Below, in pieces: positions 45,255 through 53,396 of a stretch of 64,000 nt of DNA; position 1 is the stretch's first letter, and each line of letters begins with the position of its first letter. The position numbers and the translations under genes are program-made. The notes below the pieces were generated by a model, which was given only the letters and a program-made list of their open reading frames with translations, was not told the origin of the DNA and searched no databases. Source of the stretch: Thermoactinospora rubra (GTDB taxonomy: Bacteria; Actinomycetota; Actinomycetes; Streptosporangiales; Streptosporangiaceae); assembly GCF_002093975.1 (NCBI RefSeq), contig NZ_MSZZ01000005.1:248001-312000 (forward strand). The letters run 5' to 3'.

Positions 45255-45419
45255 GCTCAGCCCAGGAAATCCTCCACCATCCGTCAGCTCCCGGCCCAAC
45301 TCCTTGATCTTCTCGATGAGCCGCGGCCGGTCCTGCGGTCGCGGCGCGAGCGCGGCGTAGGACTGCTCGAACGGCGAGCCGGCCAGGTGCTCCGGCTGGA
45401 GCTCGCCGATGCCGCCCAT
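45255..45419 (-). pseudogene. Remnant of an alpha/beta hydrolase
   Basis: About 55 codons (ELQPEHLAGSPFEQSYAALA and LIEKIKELGRELT) read like the internal cap region of alpha/beta-hydrolase esterases, where a similar SP-x-EE-x-Y-x-x-LAP segment precedes the last strands. No catalytic Ser, Asp or His motif survives. The rest of the 250-base gap between the NERD and VWA genes holds nothing else I can identify. Confidence 0.5.
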
Positions 45420-45462
45420 CCATCCTTGACCGCCGGGCCGCGCCGGGGCAAGGAACGGCGGC

Positions 45463-46854
45463 TCAGGCCAGGTCCTCGATGAACGCCGCGAGCTGGGCGA
45501 CATTCCGGCATTCGCGCATGGGGATCACCTCGGCGTAGTCCGAGGCGACCGAGTCGCCGGTGTCCCATTGGGCGCGCGGTTCCGGGTTGAGCCAGTAGGC
45601 GTGCCTGGCCCGGGCGACGAGCCCTTTGAGCAGGTCCACCGCGGCCGGCTGGTAGTTGGAGCGCGCGTCGCCGAGGATGAGCAGCGCCGTCCTCGGCCCG
45701 ACGGCCTCGCCGTACCTCTCGGTGAAGCGTTCGAGGGCGTGGCCGTAGTTGGTGCGGCCGAAGCGCGCCATGTCGGCTTCCTGCGCCATGCGCGTCATCG
45801 CCTCGACGACGTCCGAGCCCGGCGCGAAGAAGCGGGTGATCTCGTCGACGGTGTCCACGAAGCCGAAGGCGCGCACCTTGGTGAACTGCTCGCGCAGCGC
45901 GTAGGTGAGGAGCAGGGTGAAGTGCGCGAACGAGGAGACCGAGTCGCTGGTGTCGCACAGGATGACCAGCTCGGGCTTGTGCGGGCGCGGCGGCTTGAAG
46001 TGCGTGGTCAGGGGGACGCCGCCGGTCTGGAGGGAGGCGCGTACCGTGCGGCGGAAGTCCAGGCGGCCGCGCCTGCGGTGGCGGTGCTTGATCGCGAGGC
46101 GGGCGGCCAGGCGGCGGGCGAGCGGCTGGACCTCCCGCCTGAGCCTGGCCAGGTCGTCCTTGGTGGCACGGAGGAAGTCGATCTGGTCGAGGGGAGGGCG
46201 TACGGCGGAGCGGGCGATGCGCTCGACGCCCGACTCCTCGGCGATCCTTCGGCGGATGTCGGTGGTCACCGCGTCCGTGAACTGCTCGATTTTTCGGGAT
46301 ATTTGGGTGCGTGCCCGCTTTTCGGCGATTCCGCCGCGTTCCTGGCCGGCGAGAACCTCGGCGAGCAGCCTGGCCATGAGCGTCTCGGGCGACAGGGCAC
46401 GCAGCACGCCGTACGAGAACCAGCTCTGCCGCCCCGGCGCGGCGGGCTGGCGGCCGAAGCGCTCGACCATGTCCCTGGCGAAGGCGCGCAACTCCTCGTC
46501 GGAGCCGTGGAGGAGCAGGCGGGCGAGCCGGTCGCGGAGCGCGGCGGTGTCGGGCTGCGCGGACCCCGTGGCCTCCCGGGATGCGGCCTCCTGAGACGCG
46601 GCCTGCTGGGACGCGGCCTGCTCCGTCTCGGTCATGACCGCGGGGAACCACAGGTCGAACAGGACGTCGAACCCGGGACGGTAGGCGGGCTTCTTGATCA
46701 GCGTCGCGGCGTAGGCGGCGCGCAGCGACTCGCGGTCGGCCAGCTCGACCACGCGCAACGCCCGCGCGGCGTCCAGCCCCTCCGCCAGCGACACCGGAAT
46801 CCCCGCCTCGCGCAACGCATGCACGAACCCCACATGCCGGTCGACCAGGCTCAC
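45463..46854 (-). CDS. VWA/CoxE-family metal-ion-dependent adhesion protein
   Basis: This 463-residue protein has an N-terminal CoxE-like helical part and a C-terminal von Willebrand A domain with the metal site VILCDTSDSVSSF (DxSxS) near residue 296, a Thr in GRTNYGHALE and Asp in LLILGDARSNY. Such proteins partner MoxR ATPases in the assembly or activation of other complexes. It lies 13 bases downstream of moxR on the same strand. Confidence 0.9.
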   Translation of the reverse strand: MSLVDRHVGFVHALREAGIPVSLAEGLDAARALRVVELADRESLRAAYAATLIKKPAYRPGFDVLFDLWFPAVMTETEQAASQQAASQEAASREATGSAQPDTAALRDRLARLLLHGSDEELRAFARDMVERFGRQPAAPGRQSWFSYGVLRALSPETLMARLLAEVLAGQERGGIAEKRARTQISRKIEQFTDAVTTDIRRRIAEESGVERIARSAVRPPLDQIDFLRATKDDLARLRREVQPLARRLAARLAIKHRHRRRGRLDFRRTVRASLQTGGVPLTTHFKPPRPHKPELVILCDTSDSVSSFAHFTLLLTYALREQFTKVRAFGFVDTVDEITRFFAPGSDVVEAMTRMAQEADMARFGRTNYGHALERFTERYGEAVGPRTALLILGDARSNYQPAAVDLLKGLVARARHAYWLNPEPRAQWDTGDSVASDYAEVIPMRECRNVAQLAAFIEDLA

Positions 46855-46867
46855 TGGTGCACCATCC

Positions 46868-47701
46868 TCACGACAGCCCTAGCTCCTTGACCGCCTTGGC
46901 CTGGTCAGAGGCGTGCTTGAGCACCACGCCCAGCGTTCCGGCCACCGTGGCCTCGTCGAGCTCCTGCCTGCCGAGCGCGAGCAGCGTCCTCGCCCAGTCC
47001 ACGGTCTCGGCCACCGACGGCGCCTTCTTCAGCTCCATCGCCCGCAACGTCGCCACCGTCCTGGCCAGCTGCTCCGCCAGGTCCTCGCGGATCGTCGGAA
47101 CCTGGGCGAGCACGATGTCGCGCTCACGCTCGGGCGTCGGGTACTCGATGTGCAGGTACAGGCACCGCCTCTTCAGCGCCTCCGACAGCTCGCGGGTCGC
47201 GTTGGAGGTGAGGACGACGTACGGCTTGCGCGCCGCCCGGATGGTGCCGAGCTCGGGGATCGTCACCTGGAAGTCCGACAGCAGCTCCAGCAGCAGGCCC
47301 TCCACCTCCACGTCGGCCTTGTCCATCTCGTCGATCAGGAGCACGGCCGGGCCGGATGACCGGAGGGCCTTGAGCAGCGGCCGTTCCAGCAGGAAGTCCT
47401 CGGTGAAGATGTCCTCGTCCGTGCTGGTCGCCTGGATCCTCAGCAGCTGCTTCTTGTAGTTCCACTCGTAGAGGGCTCTGGCCTCGTCGAGCCCTTCGTA
47501 GCACTGGAGGCGGATGAGCGTCGCGCCGGTCGCCTCCGCGATGGCCTTGGCCAGCTGGGTCTTGCCGACACCGGCCGGTCCCTCGACGAGGAGCGGTTTC
47601 TCCAGCGCCGTCGCGAGGAACGCGGCGGTGGCGATGGCGTCGTCGGACAGGTAGCCGACATCGGCCAGTCGCGTGCTCACGTCGGCGGGGGAGTCGAACA
47701 T
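46868..47701 (-). CDS. MoxR-type AAA+ ATPase
   Basis: This 277-residue AAA+ protein has Walker A GPAGVGKTQ near residue 41, Walker B VLLIDEMDKAD near 121, sensor 1 VLTSNATRE near 150 and Arg finger/sensor-2 residues downstream. MoxR ATPases with VWA partners act as chaperones that insert cofactors or assemble complexes. The pair is conserved, but no client operon is adjacent. Confidence 0.93.
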   Translation of the reverse strand: MFDSPADVSTRLADVGYLSDDAIATAAFLATALEKPLLVEGPAGVGKTQLAKAIAEATGATLIRLQCYEGLDEARALYEWNYKKQLLRIQATSTDEDIFTEDFLLERPLLKALRSSGPAVLLIDEMDKADVEVEGLLLELLSDFQVTIPELGTIRAARKPYVVLTSNATRELSEALKRRCLYLHIEYPTPERERDIVLAQVPTIREDLAEQLARTVATLRAMELKKAPSVAETVDWARTLLALGRQELDEATVAGTLGVVLKHASDQAKAVKELGLS

Positions 47702-47779
47702 GCGTGCGTGCTCCTGTCGTGGGGCGAGGCGGGGACGCGGGCAGGGAACCGAACGTTATTCTGCCATGCGGGCATCCGA

Positions 47780-47809
47780 TTCGACCTGGGGGCTGGGTAC
47801 CGGTATGCT
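47780..47809 (+). promoter_or_regulatory. Probable tRNA-Lys promoter
   Basis: TTCGAC (47780-47785), an 18-base spacer and TATGCT (47804-47809) form a housekeeping-type promoter that places the start about ten bases downstream, just before the tRNA. Confidence 0.55.
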
Positions 47810-47819
47810 CCTTCTGCAC

Positions 47820-47896
47820 GCGCCGCTAGCTCAGTTGGTCAGAGCAGCTGACTCTTAATCAGCGGGTCCGGGGTTCGAGTCCCTGGCGGCGCACCA
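47820..47896 (+). tRNA. tRNA-Lys(CTT), CCA encoded
   Basis: The cloverleaf folds completely: a seven-base acceptor stem (GCGCCGC with GCGGCGC), D-arm GCTC/GAGC, anticodon stem GCTGA/TCAGC with loop CTCTTAA giving anticodon CTT, and a T-arm with GGTTCGAGTCC. Discriminator A and CCA are encoded. Confidence 0.95.
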
Positions 47897-47901
47897 CCCA
47901 G

Positions 47902-47932
47902 AAAACCCCAGGTCATGCGGCCTGGGGTTTTT
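47902..47932 (+). terminator. Intrinsic terminator after tRNA-Lys
   Basis: Perfect 11-base arms (47902-47912 with 47921-47931) close an eight-base loop and run into five T residues. It begins 6 bases after the encoded CCA. Confidence 0.9.
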
Positions 47933-48241
47933 CGTTCCGCCCGTCGATCGCCTGGAACCTTCCGCTCGTTGGCCGGCTCCCCGCCCGCCGCCCGCCCACC
48001 CATCCGCCCCTGGTCCCGCTGTGGCCGGCCCGCCGCACACCAGGGCCTCCACGAAATCCGGGACGGTTCATCCCTTTCTGGAGCAGTTGTCGTTGCTTGC
48101 AAGCGCCATGCGACCGGTGCCCCCTCAAGAGCACCTCATCGCGACCGACCAAGTTCGTTCCGATCACAGCGAATCAGCGCGTGCACCACCTCAGCGCTGG
48201 GTAATCTTCGCCTCGTCCGCTCGTCTAGGGGAGGCTCGCCG
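47933..48241 (+). other. Gene-free stretch between tRNA-Lys and Mrr
   Basis: I see no supported gene here. It holds a perfect ten-base palindrome GCTTGCAAGC (48095-48104), a TAATCT hexamer at 48202 that could be a -10, and the GGGGAGG ribosome site of mrr (48228-48234). No integrase or tRNA-end duplicate is visible. Confidence 0.6.
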
Positions 48242-49084
48242 ATGGCAGGCAGCGTCACGATTCCGTCCGTGAGCGAGCTGTACTGGCCCACGGTGACGAC
48301 GCTGCGGGACATCGGTGGCTCGGGAACGAAGGACGAAATCGTCCAGGCGGTGATCGAGCGGATGGCGTTCACCGATGCGCAGCAGGCCGTACTGCAGGGA
48401 GACGGTCCCACCACGAAGCTGGAGTACCGGTTGGCGTGGGCGCTGTCCCACCTCAAGGGCATGGGGCTCACCACCAACAGCCCGCAGGCCGTATGGTCAC
48501 TCACCGAACGCGGCAGGACGGCCAGCCAGGACGACCTGCGGCAGGCGCGCTCGGCATGGCAGCGCAACGCCCGCCGTAAGAAATCGCAGGCCCCAGGCGG
48601 CGAGGAGGAGTCCGAGGAGCAGGACTGGCGCGAGGAGCTGAAGGACCTGCTCATCGCGATGTCGCCCCAGGCGTTCGAGCGGCTGTGCCAGCGCCTGCTG
48701 CGCGAGGCCGGTTTCATCAACACGCAGATCACCCGCTACTCCGGGGACGGCGGGATCGACGGGCTGGGCACCTACCGGGTCTCGCTGATCAGCTTCTCGG
48801 TGTACTTCCAGTGCAAGCGCTACAAGGGCTCGGTGCGGGCCAGCGAGGTGCGCGACTTCCGCGGCGCCCTGCAAGGGCGCGGCGACAAGGGGCTGCTGAT
48901 CACCACCGGGACGTTCACCGCCGAGGCCCTGAAGGAGTCCACCCGCGACGGCGCGCCGCCGATCGACCTGGTCGACGGGGACCGTTTGTGTGACCTGCTG
49001 AAGGAGTACGGCTTGGGCGTCACCCGCGAGCTGGTCCAGGTGGAACGGGTGCGGGTGAATCCCCGCTTCTTCGAGACGATCTGA
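48242..49084 (+). CDS. mrr: Mrr-type restriction endonuclease (type IV)
   Basis: This 280-residue enzyme has the N-terminal Mrr winged-helix domain (VSELYWPTVTTLRDIGGSGT and WSLTERGR) and a C-terminal PD-(D/E)xK catalytic domain with MSPQAFERLCQRLL, the site Asp in YSGDGGIDG near residue 173 and the QxK pair in YFQCKRYKG near 192. Mrr enzymes cut foreign DNA carrying modified bases. It is the first gene after the tRNA. Sixteen bases separate it from the next gene, so the two may be co-transcribed. Confidence 0.9.
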   Translation: MAGSVTIPSVSELYWPTVTTLRDIGGSGTKDEIVQAVIERMAFTDAQQAVLQGDGPTTKLEYRLAWALSHLKGMGLTTNSPQAVWSLTERGRTASQDDLRQARSAWQRNARRKKSQAPGGEEESEEQDWREELKDLLIAMSPQAFERLCQRLLREAGFINTQITRYSGDGGIDGLGTYRVSLISFSVYFQCKRYKGSVRASEVRDFRGALQGRGDKGLLITTGTFTAEALKESTRDGAPPIDLVDGDRLCDLLKEYGLGVTRELVQVERVRVNPRFFETI

Positions 49085-49099
49085 CCTCGGCGGCCCATC

Positions 49100-50119
49100 G
49101 TGCGACTGCTGATCCTGGGCGGCACCTGGTTCGTTGGCCGGGCCGTACTGCGTGAGGCGCTGGCCAGGAGGTGGCACGTCACGGTGTTCAACCGGGGACG
49201 CAGTGGTCCGCCACCAGCTCCCGTCGAGCACATCCGCGGCGACTGGGAGCGACCGCAGGACCTGGTACGGCTGGCCGCCCACGGGCCGTGGGATGCGGTC
49301 CTCGATGTCGCCGGGACCATTCCGGCACTCGTTCGCAACGCCGCCCGGGCCCTGGCCCCGGTCACGGGCCGGTACGTGTTCATCTCGACGATCTCCGCCT
49401 ACCGCGACTGGCCTTATGCGCCCGTGGATGAGAACTCCCCGCTGTGGGAGGGCGATCCCGATCTCGACCCCGGGACCCGGCGGTGGGACCCGGACGCCTA
49501 CGGGCCGCTCAAGGTGGGTTGTGAGCTGGCAATTCGGCGAGAGTTCGATCGACACGTCCTCATCATGCGCCCGCACGTCATCCTCGGCCCGCACGAGTAC
49601 GTCGGCAGGCTGCCCTGGTGGCTGACCAGGATCAGCCGGGGTGGCGTCGTCCTGGCTCCCGCTCCGCCTGATCGCGCCATCCAACCGGTGGACGTGCGTG
49701 ACGTCGCTCGCTTCACGCTCGACCAGATCCAGGCGGGCGGCGCGGGCGTCTTCAACCTCGCGCCGCCTGTGGGTCGTGACACCTACGAAGGGCTGCTCAT
49801 CGCGTGCGTGGACGTCACCGGCGCTTCCTGCGAGATCGTGTGGGCAGACGAGCAGTGGCTGAAGGCGCAGGGCGTGGCGGAGTGGACGGAGATTCCGCTC
49901 TGGCGGACTCTGCCCACTGCTTGGACGATGGACACCCGCAAGGCGCACGCGGCCGGGCTCGTGTGCCGTCCGTTGCGCGAGACTGCGGCCGACACCTGGC
50001 AGTGGCTGCAGGCCGGTGGCAGGCCGGTCGAGCATGAGCGGTTCGCCGAGCACGGCCTGGCTCCCGATCGCGAAGCCGAGCTGCTGCGGCGCTGGCGGCT
50101 CAGCCGCACAACTCCTTGA
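49100..50119 (+). CDS. NAD-dependent epimerase/reductase-like SDR
   Basis: This 339-residue extended SDR has the cofactor loop LGGTWFVGRAVLREAL at the N-terminus, the DVAGT strand end and a likely catalytic set in STISAYRDW with YGPLKVGCE (YxxxK) near residue 133. The substrate half resembles isoflavone-reductase or chloroplast-RNA-stem-loop proteins. Sugar-nucleotide or reductase activity cannot be separated by sequence. Starts at GTG 49100. Confidence 0.8.
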   Translation: MRLLILGGTWFVGRAVLREALARRWHVTVFNRGRSGPPPAPVEHIRGDWERPQDLVRLAAHGPWDAVLDVAGTIPALVRNAARALAPVTGRYVFISTISAYRDWPYAPVDENSPLWEGDPDLDPGTRRWDPDAYGPLKVGCELAIRREFDRHVLIMRPHVILGPHEYVGRLPWWLTRISRGGVVLAPAPPDRAIQPVDVRDVARFTLDQIQAGGAGVFNLAPPVGRDTYEGLLIACVDVTGASCEIVWADEQWLKAQGVAEWTEIPLWRTLPTAWTMDTRKAHAAGLVCRPLRETAADTWQWLQAGGRPVEHERFAEHGLAPDREAELLRRWRLSRTTP

Positions 50120-50582
50120 GGAAGGCGCGATTGATCGCTGGATCGCGGCCCGGCACGTAGCGCTGCGTCGGCAGGTAGCCGAAGCTGCTGTATAGGGCGA
50201 GGGCTCCGGTGTTGCGCACGCCCGTCTCCAGAATCGCCCGCTTGGCACCGCCCAGGGCGGCCTGGCGTTCGAGCTCCTGCAGGATCCGCGCGCCGAAGCC
50301 CTGCCCGCGCTGCTGCGGCACGGTGTACATTTTCTTGATCTCGACCGTCCGGCTCTCGGCGTCGTGCAGCCGGTAGCCGCCGCAACAGACCGCGATTCCG
50401 TCCCGATAGCCGACCAGGAACAACCCGGTCGGTGGCGCGTAGGCAGCGGGCTCGGCCTGTGCCGGGTCGGCGTAGCCGTACCGGGCGACCTGCTCCTCGA
50501 AAAGCGCGCGCACCAGGGCGACGGCGTCGGGGTGGTCATAGGACCGAGGCTTGATCGTGAACTCGGTTGGTGCTGGTGTCAT
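50100..50582 (-). CDS. GNAT-family N-acetyltransferase
   Basis: This 160-residue acetyltransferase has the acetyl-CoA motif VPQQRGQGFGARILQELE near residue 90, followed by the GVRNTGALALYSSFGY segment. It is most like small-molecule or amino-acid acetyltransferases. It follows the HTH regulator gene by one base and overlaps the convergent SDR by 20 bases. Confidence 0.87.
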   Translation of the reverse strand: MTPAPTEFTIKPRSYDHPDAVALVRALFEEQVARYGYADPAQAEPAAYAPPTGLFLVGYRDGIAVCCGGYRLHDAESRTVEIKKMYTVPQQRGQGFGARILQELERQAALGGAKRAILETGVRNTGALALYSSFGYLPTQRYVPGRDPAINRAFLKELCG

Positions 50583-50583
50583 G

Positions 50584-51972
50584 TCATGTCGGAGATAGCG
50601 CCATATCGAATTCGGGCAGGAACTCCGACACTACTGGCGACCGGCTCCGCCGGGCAAAGGCCGGACGGAGCTGCCGCAGGCAGGCGATGCCCCGCAGTGA
50701 CTGCACCTGCGTGAGCCGGGTGATCGCCTCCCGTGCGGCGGACACGGCCGCTTCCAGCTCTCCTTGCAGGAGGTACGCCCTGGTCAGGAAAGCCCCGTGC
50801 AGCAGAGCCGAGCGTGGATAGTCCGGCCGCTGACCGGCCGCTGAGATGGGCGCCAGCAGGGCGACGGCTTCGCGGAGCAGCGCCTTGCGGTAGACGGTGG
50901 CCTGCTCGGCCAGGACGACGAGGGCCTGACCGGCCTCGGCGGCCAGTTGCTCCGGCTCCAGGTAGTACAGGTAGGACGGGGCTTCGCGTGCCTGGCGCAG
51001 GAGTTCGCGTGCCTCCTCCGACGCGGCCTGGAACCCCCGCTGGTCACCTGCCGCCGCTGCGGCAGTCGCCACCCGCCCGCTGATCCTGGCCCGCAGAGCC
51101 GGGTCGGAGGGGCAGATCTCGGCAGCCGCCTCCGCGATGTTCACCGCCTGGGAGCCGTGCCCGGCGAAGGCGGAGATGTAGACCAGCATGCCGACCGTGT
51201 TGGCCATCCGGCCGCGGTCTTCCAGCGCCCGAGCCACCCGCGCGCTGAGCAGCAGATAGCGTTCGGCGGCGCCGTACCGATGGGCGTCGAAATGCACCCA
51301 GCCGACGAGCTGGGCCAAGTCGGCGACGATGGCCATCAACTCGGGCCCCACCGTCGCGTCGTAGTCCGCGCTGCGCACGAGGTCCAGGACGTTCCGCAGC
51401 TCGCTGGTGACGTACCGAAGGCTGAGCACGCCACCGCCGTGCCGGTCGTCGAGTCTGCGCAGAGCGGCCACGTGCGAGGCGATCAGGGCGACCTGCGCGG
51501 GCAGCACCCGGTCCCGATTCGTGTTCCTGCGGGTCAGGCTGACCACGGTGGCGATGCCGTCCAGTACGGCTGCCGCCAGATCCGGGCCGGTCGCGGCTGA
51601 GACCTCACCGTGGAGACTGGCGCTGCTCAAGGTCAACTCGCTGAGGGCCGCGACGACATCCTCGGCGTTCGTGCAGTGCGCCAAACCGGAAACCGCGCCC
51701 ACCACCGTCCCCACACCTTCGGCGTGGGGCCACAGCTGCTCGACGCTGATCGGGCGCCCCAGATGCTCGGACAGGACGGCAGCCACCACCTCCGGCAGCG
51801 GGTCGTACGGCTTGTAGCCGAGCCGCACCCACGAATACGGCGCGGTCGGATCGATGCGCCGCGCGGACAGCCCGCGAGCCTCCAGACGGGCGTTGACGGC
51901 GGCAGCCAGCTGACGCGGGTTCATTCCGGCACGCCGCAACACCTCTGTGAGATGCGTGCCCGGCTTGGTCAT
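50584..51972 (-). CDS. Large HTH regulator with helical-repeat sensor domain
   Basis: This 462-residue protein begins with a helix-turn-helix-like domain (LTEVLRRAGMNPRQLAAAVNAR, then WVRLGYKPYDPLPEVVAAVL). It continues as alpha-helical repeats resembling TPR arrays (AERYLLLSARVARALEDRG, AVNIAEAAAEICPSD, AVSAAREAITRL). Streptomyces-type regulators of this plan often sit beside small-molecule gene sets. I chose ATG 51972, which follows a GGAGGG site by nine bases. It is divergent from the carbamoyltransferase operon and faces four CTTCACG repeats. Confidence 0.75.
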   Translation of the reverse strand: MTKPGTHLTEVLRRAGMNPRQLAAAVNARLEARGLSARRIDPTAPYSWVRLGYKPYDPLPEVVAAVLSEHLGRPISVEQLWPHAEGVGTVVGAVSGLAHCTNAEDVVAALSELTLSSASLHGEVSAATGPDLAAAVLDGIATVVSLTRRNTNRDRVLPAQVALIASHVAALRRLDDRHGGGVLSLRYVTSELRNVLDLVRSADYDATVGPELMAIVADLAQLVGWVHFDAHRYGAAERYLLLSARVARALEDRGRMANTVGMLVYISAFAGHGSQAVNIAEAAAEICPSDPALRARISGRVATAAAAAGDQRGFQAASEEARELLRQAREAPSYLYYLEPEQLAAEAGQALVVLAEQATVYRKALLREAVALLAPISAAGQRPDYPRSALLHGAFLTRAYLLQGELEAAVSAAREAITRLTQVQSLRGIACLRQLRPAFARRSRSPVVSEFLPEFDMALSPT

Positions 51973-52053
51973 ACAGCTGAGCCCTCCAGTCCTGGGCGAA
52001 CGGTAACCCGATGCATACGCCATGGGAAAGCACGGCGGAGCTGTACTGGCTCA

Positions 52054-52100
52054 CCTTCACGACCTTCACGGGGACGTTCCCGAGCTTCACGGCCTTCACG
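52054..52100. repeat. Four CTTCACG direct repeats in the divergent control region
   Basis: CCTTCACG occurs at 52054, 52063 and 52093 and GCTTCACG at 52084. They form two pairs with nine-base spacing, repeated with a 30-base period. The set lies 80-130 bases upstream of the HTH regulator and ends 47 bases before the small gene at 52148, so it is a candidate binding site for that regulator. Confidence 0.7.
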
Positions 52101-52147
52101 AGCCGCGGGTGTTCACCAACAGTGTCCGCGCTGGTCCACTGGGTGAC

Positions 52148-52366
52148 ATGCAGCCTGGCGACATCAAGCAGCGGTACCCCCGCTGGTCCATCTGGCAGTC
52201 GGACCTCGGCCGGTGGTGGGCGACGCGTCGAGGCGGGCTCGATGGCGAAGCGATCAACAGAGGGTGCTCCACCACGGTCGACGCTGACGATCTGGAGCAG
52301 TTGACCGCTCGGCTCGCCGCCGAGGAGAAGCTCAACGCCACGGTGACGGACACCGCTGGCCGTTAG
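52148..52366 (+). CDS. Small conserved-looking protein (WWATR motif)
   Basis: This 72-residue reading frame (YPRWSIWQSDLGRWWATRRG, then INRGCSTTVDADDLEQLTARLAAEE) looks like short actinomycete proteins that often sit next to large HTH regulators. I recall the pattern but cannot name a family. It is a partner or accessory of the regulator if real. ATG 52148 is preferred; the upstream extension to 52022 is low-complexity and lies over the CTTCACG repeats. Confidence 0.55.
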   Translation: MQPGDIKQRYPRWSIWQSDLGRWWATRRGGLDGEAINRGCSTTVDADDLEQLTARLAAEEKLNATVTDTAGR

Positions 52367-52371
52367 ACCGG

Positions 52372-52438
52372 CGCGGCGGCACGGGCAGCGTCCGCCTCTC
52401 CTGGGTGCGGGAGGCAGCCCCCATCCCGTGCCGCCGCG
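52372..52438 (+). promoter_or_regulatory. Long stem-loop in the leader of the synthase operon
   Basis: Thirteen-base perfect arms (52373-52385 and 52425-52437), extendable by one pair, enclose a 39-base loop with an internal hairpin (GCCTC 52394-52398 with GAGGC 52411-52415). It ends 29 bases before the start of the synthase homologue. No T-run follows, so it may be an attenuator, an operator or a T-less terminator of the small gene. Confidence 0.6.
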
Positions 52439-52445
52439 TCTCCAT

Positions 52446-52461
52446 CTCCTTGTCCAGGAGG
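52446..52461 (+). promoter_or_regulatory. Hairpin covering the ribosome site of the synthase gene
   Basis: CTCCT (52446-52450) pairs with AGGAG (52456-52460), the ribosome site AGGAGG of the GTG start at 52467. Folding would hide the site. Confidence 0.5.
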
Positions 52462-52466
52462 ACATC

Positions 52467-53396
52467 GTGAGGACCGTCGTCGGCGAGGACATCGCCGAGC
52501 TGTTCACCAAAGCCGTGGCGCTGACGCTGGCCGGCGGGCGGGTGTGCCCGCGCGGCATGCCCACCCGGGAGGTGACGAACGTCCATTTGGTGCTGAAACG
52601 GCCCAGATCCCGGCTGCTGTACGCTCCACCGGCCCGGATACTGAACCCGGCGTTCGCGGTCGCCGAGACCGTCTGGATCCTGTCCGGCTCCGACGATCCG
52701 TGGATCTTCGACTTCAACGGCAGGCTGCGGCAGTACGCCGACGGCGGGGTGCTGCTCGGCGCGTACGGCCCGCGCCTGCGCCGCTGGAACGGGCAGGTGG
52801 ACCAGCTGGCGCGGGTGCTGGCCGCGCTCCGAGCCGATCCGGATTCGCGACGAGCCGTCGTCCAGCTCTACGACCCGGGCCGCGATGCCGCCGGGCATCG
52901 AGATGTGCCCTGCACGCTCGGATTCCGGTTCCACCTGCGCGGCGGCCGGTTGCACATGGTCACCACGATGCGCAGCCAGGACCTGTGGACCGGCCTGCCG
53001 TACGACCTGTTCTTCACCACGGTCCTGCACGAGCTGATGGCCGGATGGCTGGGCGCGGAACTGGGCGATTACCACCACCAGATCGACTCGCTGCACCTCT
53101 ACGAGGAGGTGCTGGAGCGTGCCGCCGAGGTGCGGGACACGGCGATGTGCCTGGAGACGCCCGCGCTGGCCACGCCGTGGGAGGGCTTCGACGCCCTGCT
53201 GGCGCTGGTGCGGGACGGCGAGCCAGTCGATCACCCCGGCTGGTACGAGATAGCCGCAGTCCTGGACAACTACCGGCGGTGGAAGAACGGGGAACGGGAT
53301 GCGGCACGACAGCAGGCGGAGCGGCTTCCCGGTGGCCTCGGTCAGGGGCTGCGGGCGTGGTATGGGGAGTTGCAGCGGCGGGCGGTGACGCGATGA
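52467..53396 (+). CDS. Thymidylate-synthase homologue, likely cytosine-nucleotide hydroxymethylase
   Basis: This 309-residue ThyA-fold enzyme keeps most catalytic marks: Glu67 and Trp70 in ETVWILSG, Tyr100 in LGAYG, phosphate-binding Arg pair in DSRRAVV (128-129), nucleophile Cys149 in VPCTLG, RS at 169-170, Asp172 and HLY at 210-212. Two positions differ from thymidylate synthase. The Cys is followed by Thr, not His, and GLPFN reads GLPYD, placing Asp180 where TS has the Asn that selects uracil. T4 dCMP hydroxymethylase has Asp there, and Asn-to-Asp mutants of TS accept dCMP. A C5-hydroxymethylase or methylase for CMP or dCMP is therefore the best guess. First gene of the cluster; GTG start after AGGAGG. 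Confidence 0.82.
   Translation: MRTVVGEDIAELFTKAVALTLAGGRVCPRGMPTREVTNVHLVLKRPRSRLLYAPPARILNPAFAVAETVWILSGSDDPWIFDFNGRLRQYADGGVLLGAYGPRLRRWNGQVDQLARVLAALRADPDSRRAVVQLYDPGRDAAGHRDVPCTLGFRFHLRGGRLHMVTTMRSQDLWTGLPYDLFFTTVLHELMAGWLGAELGDYHHQIDSLHLYEEVLERAAEVRDTAMCLETPALATPWEGFDALLALVRDGEPVDHPGWYEIAAVLDNYRRWKNGERDAARQQAERLPGGLGQGLRAWYGELQRRAVTR

Noticed and set aside
47870..47896. A tRNA 3'-end duplication serving as the island's right attachment site
   Set aside because: I scanned the right-hand part of the window by eye and found no copy of the T-arm to CCA segment.
47933..48167. Short minus-strand frames downstream of tRNA-Lys
   Set aside because: Composition is Arg/Gly-rich, no ribosome site or homology was recognised, and the tRNA terminator lies at one end.
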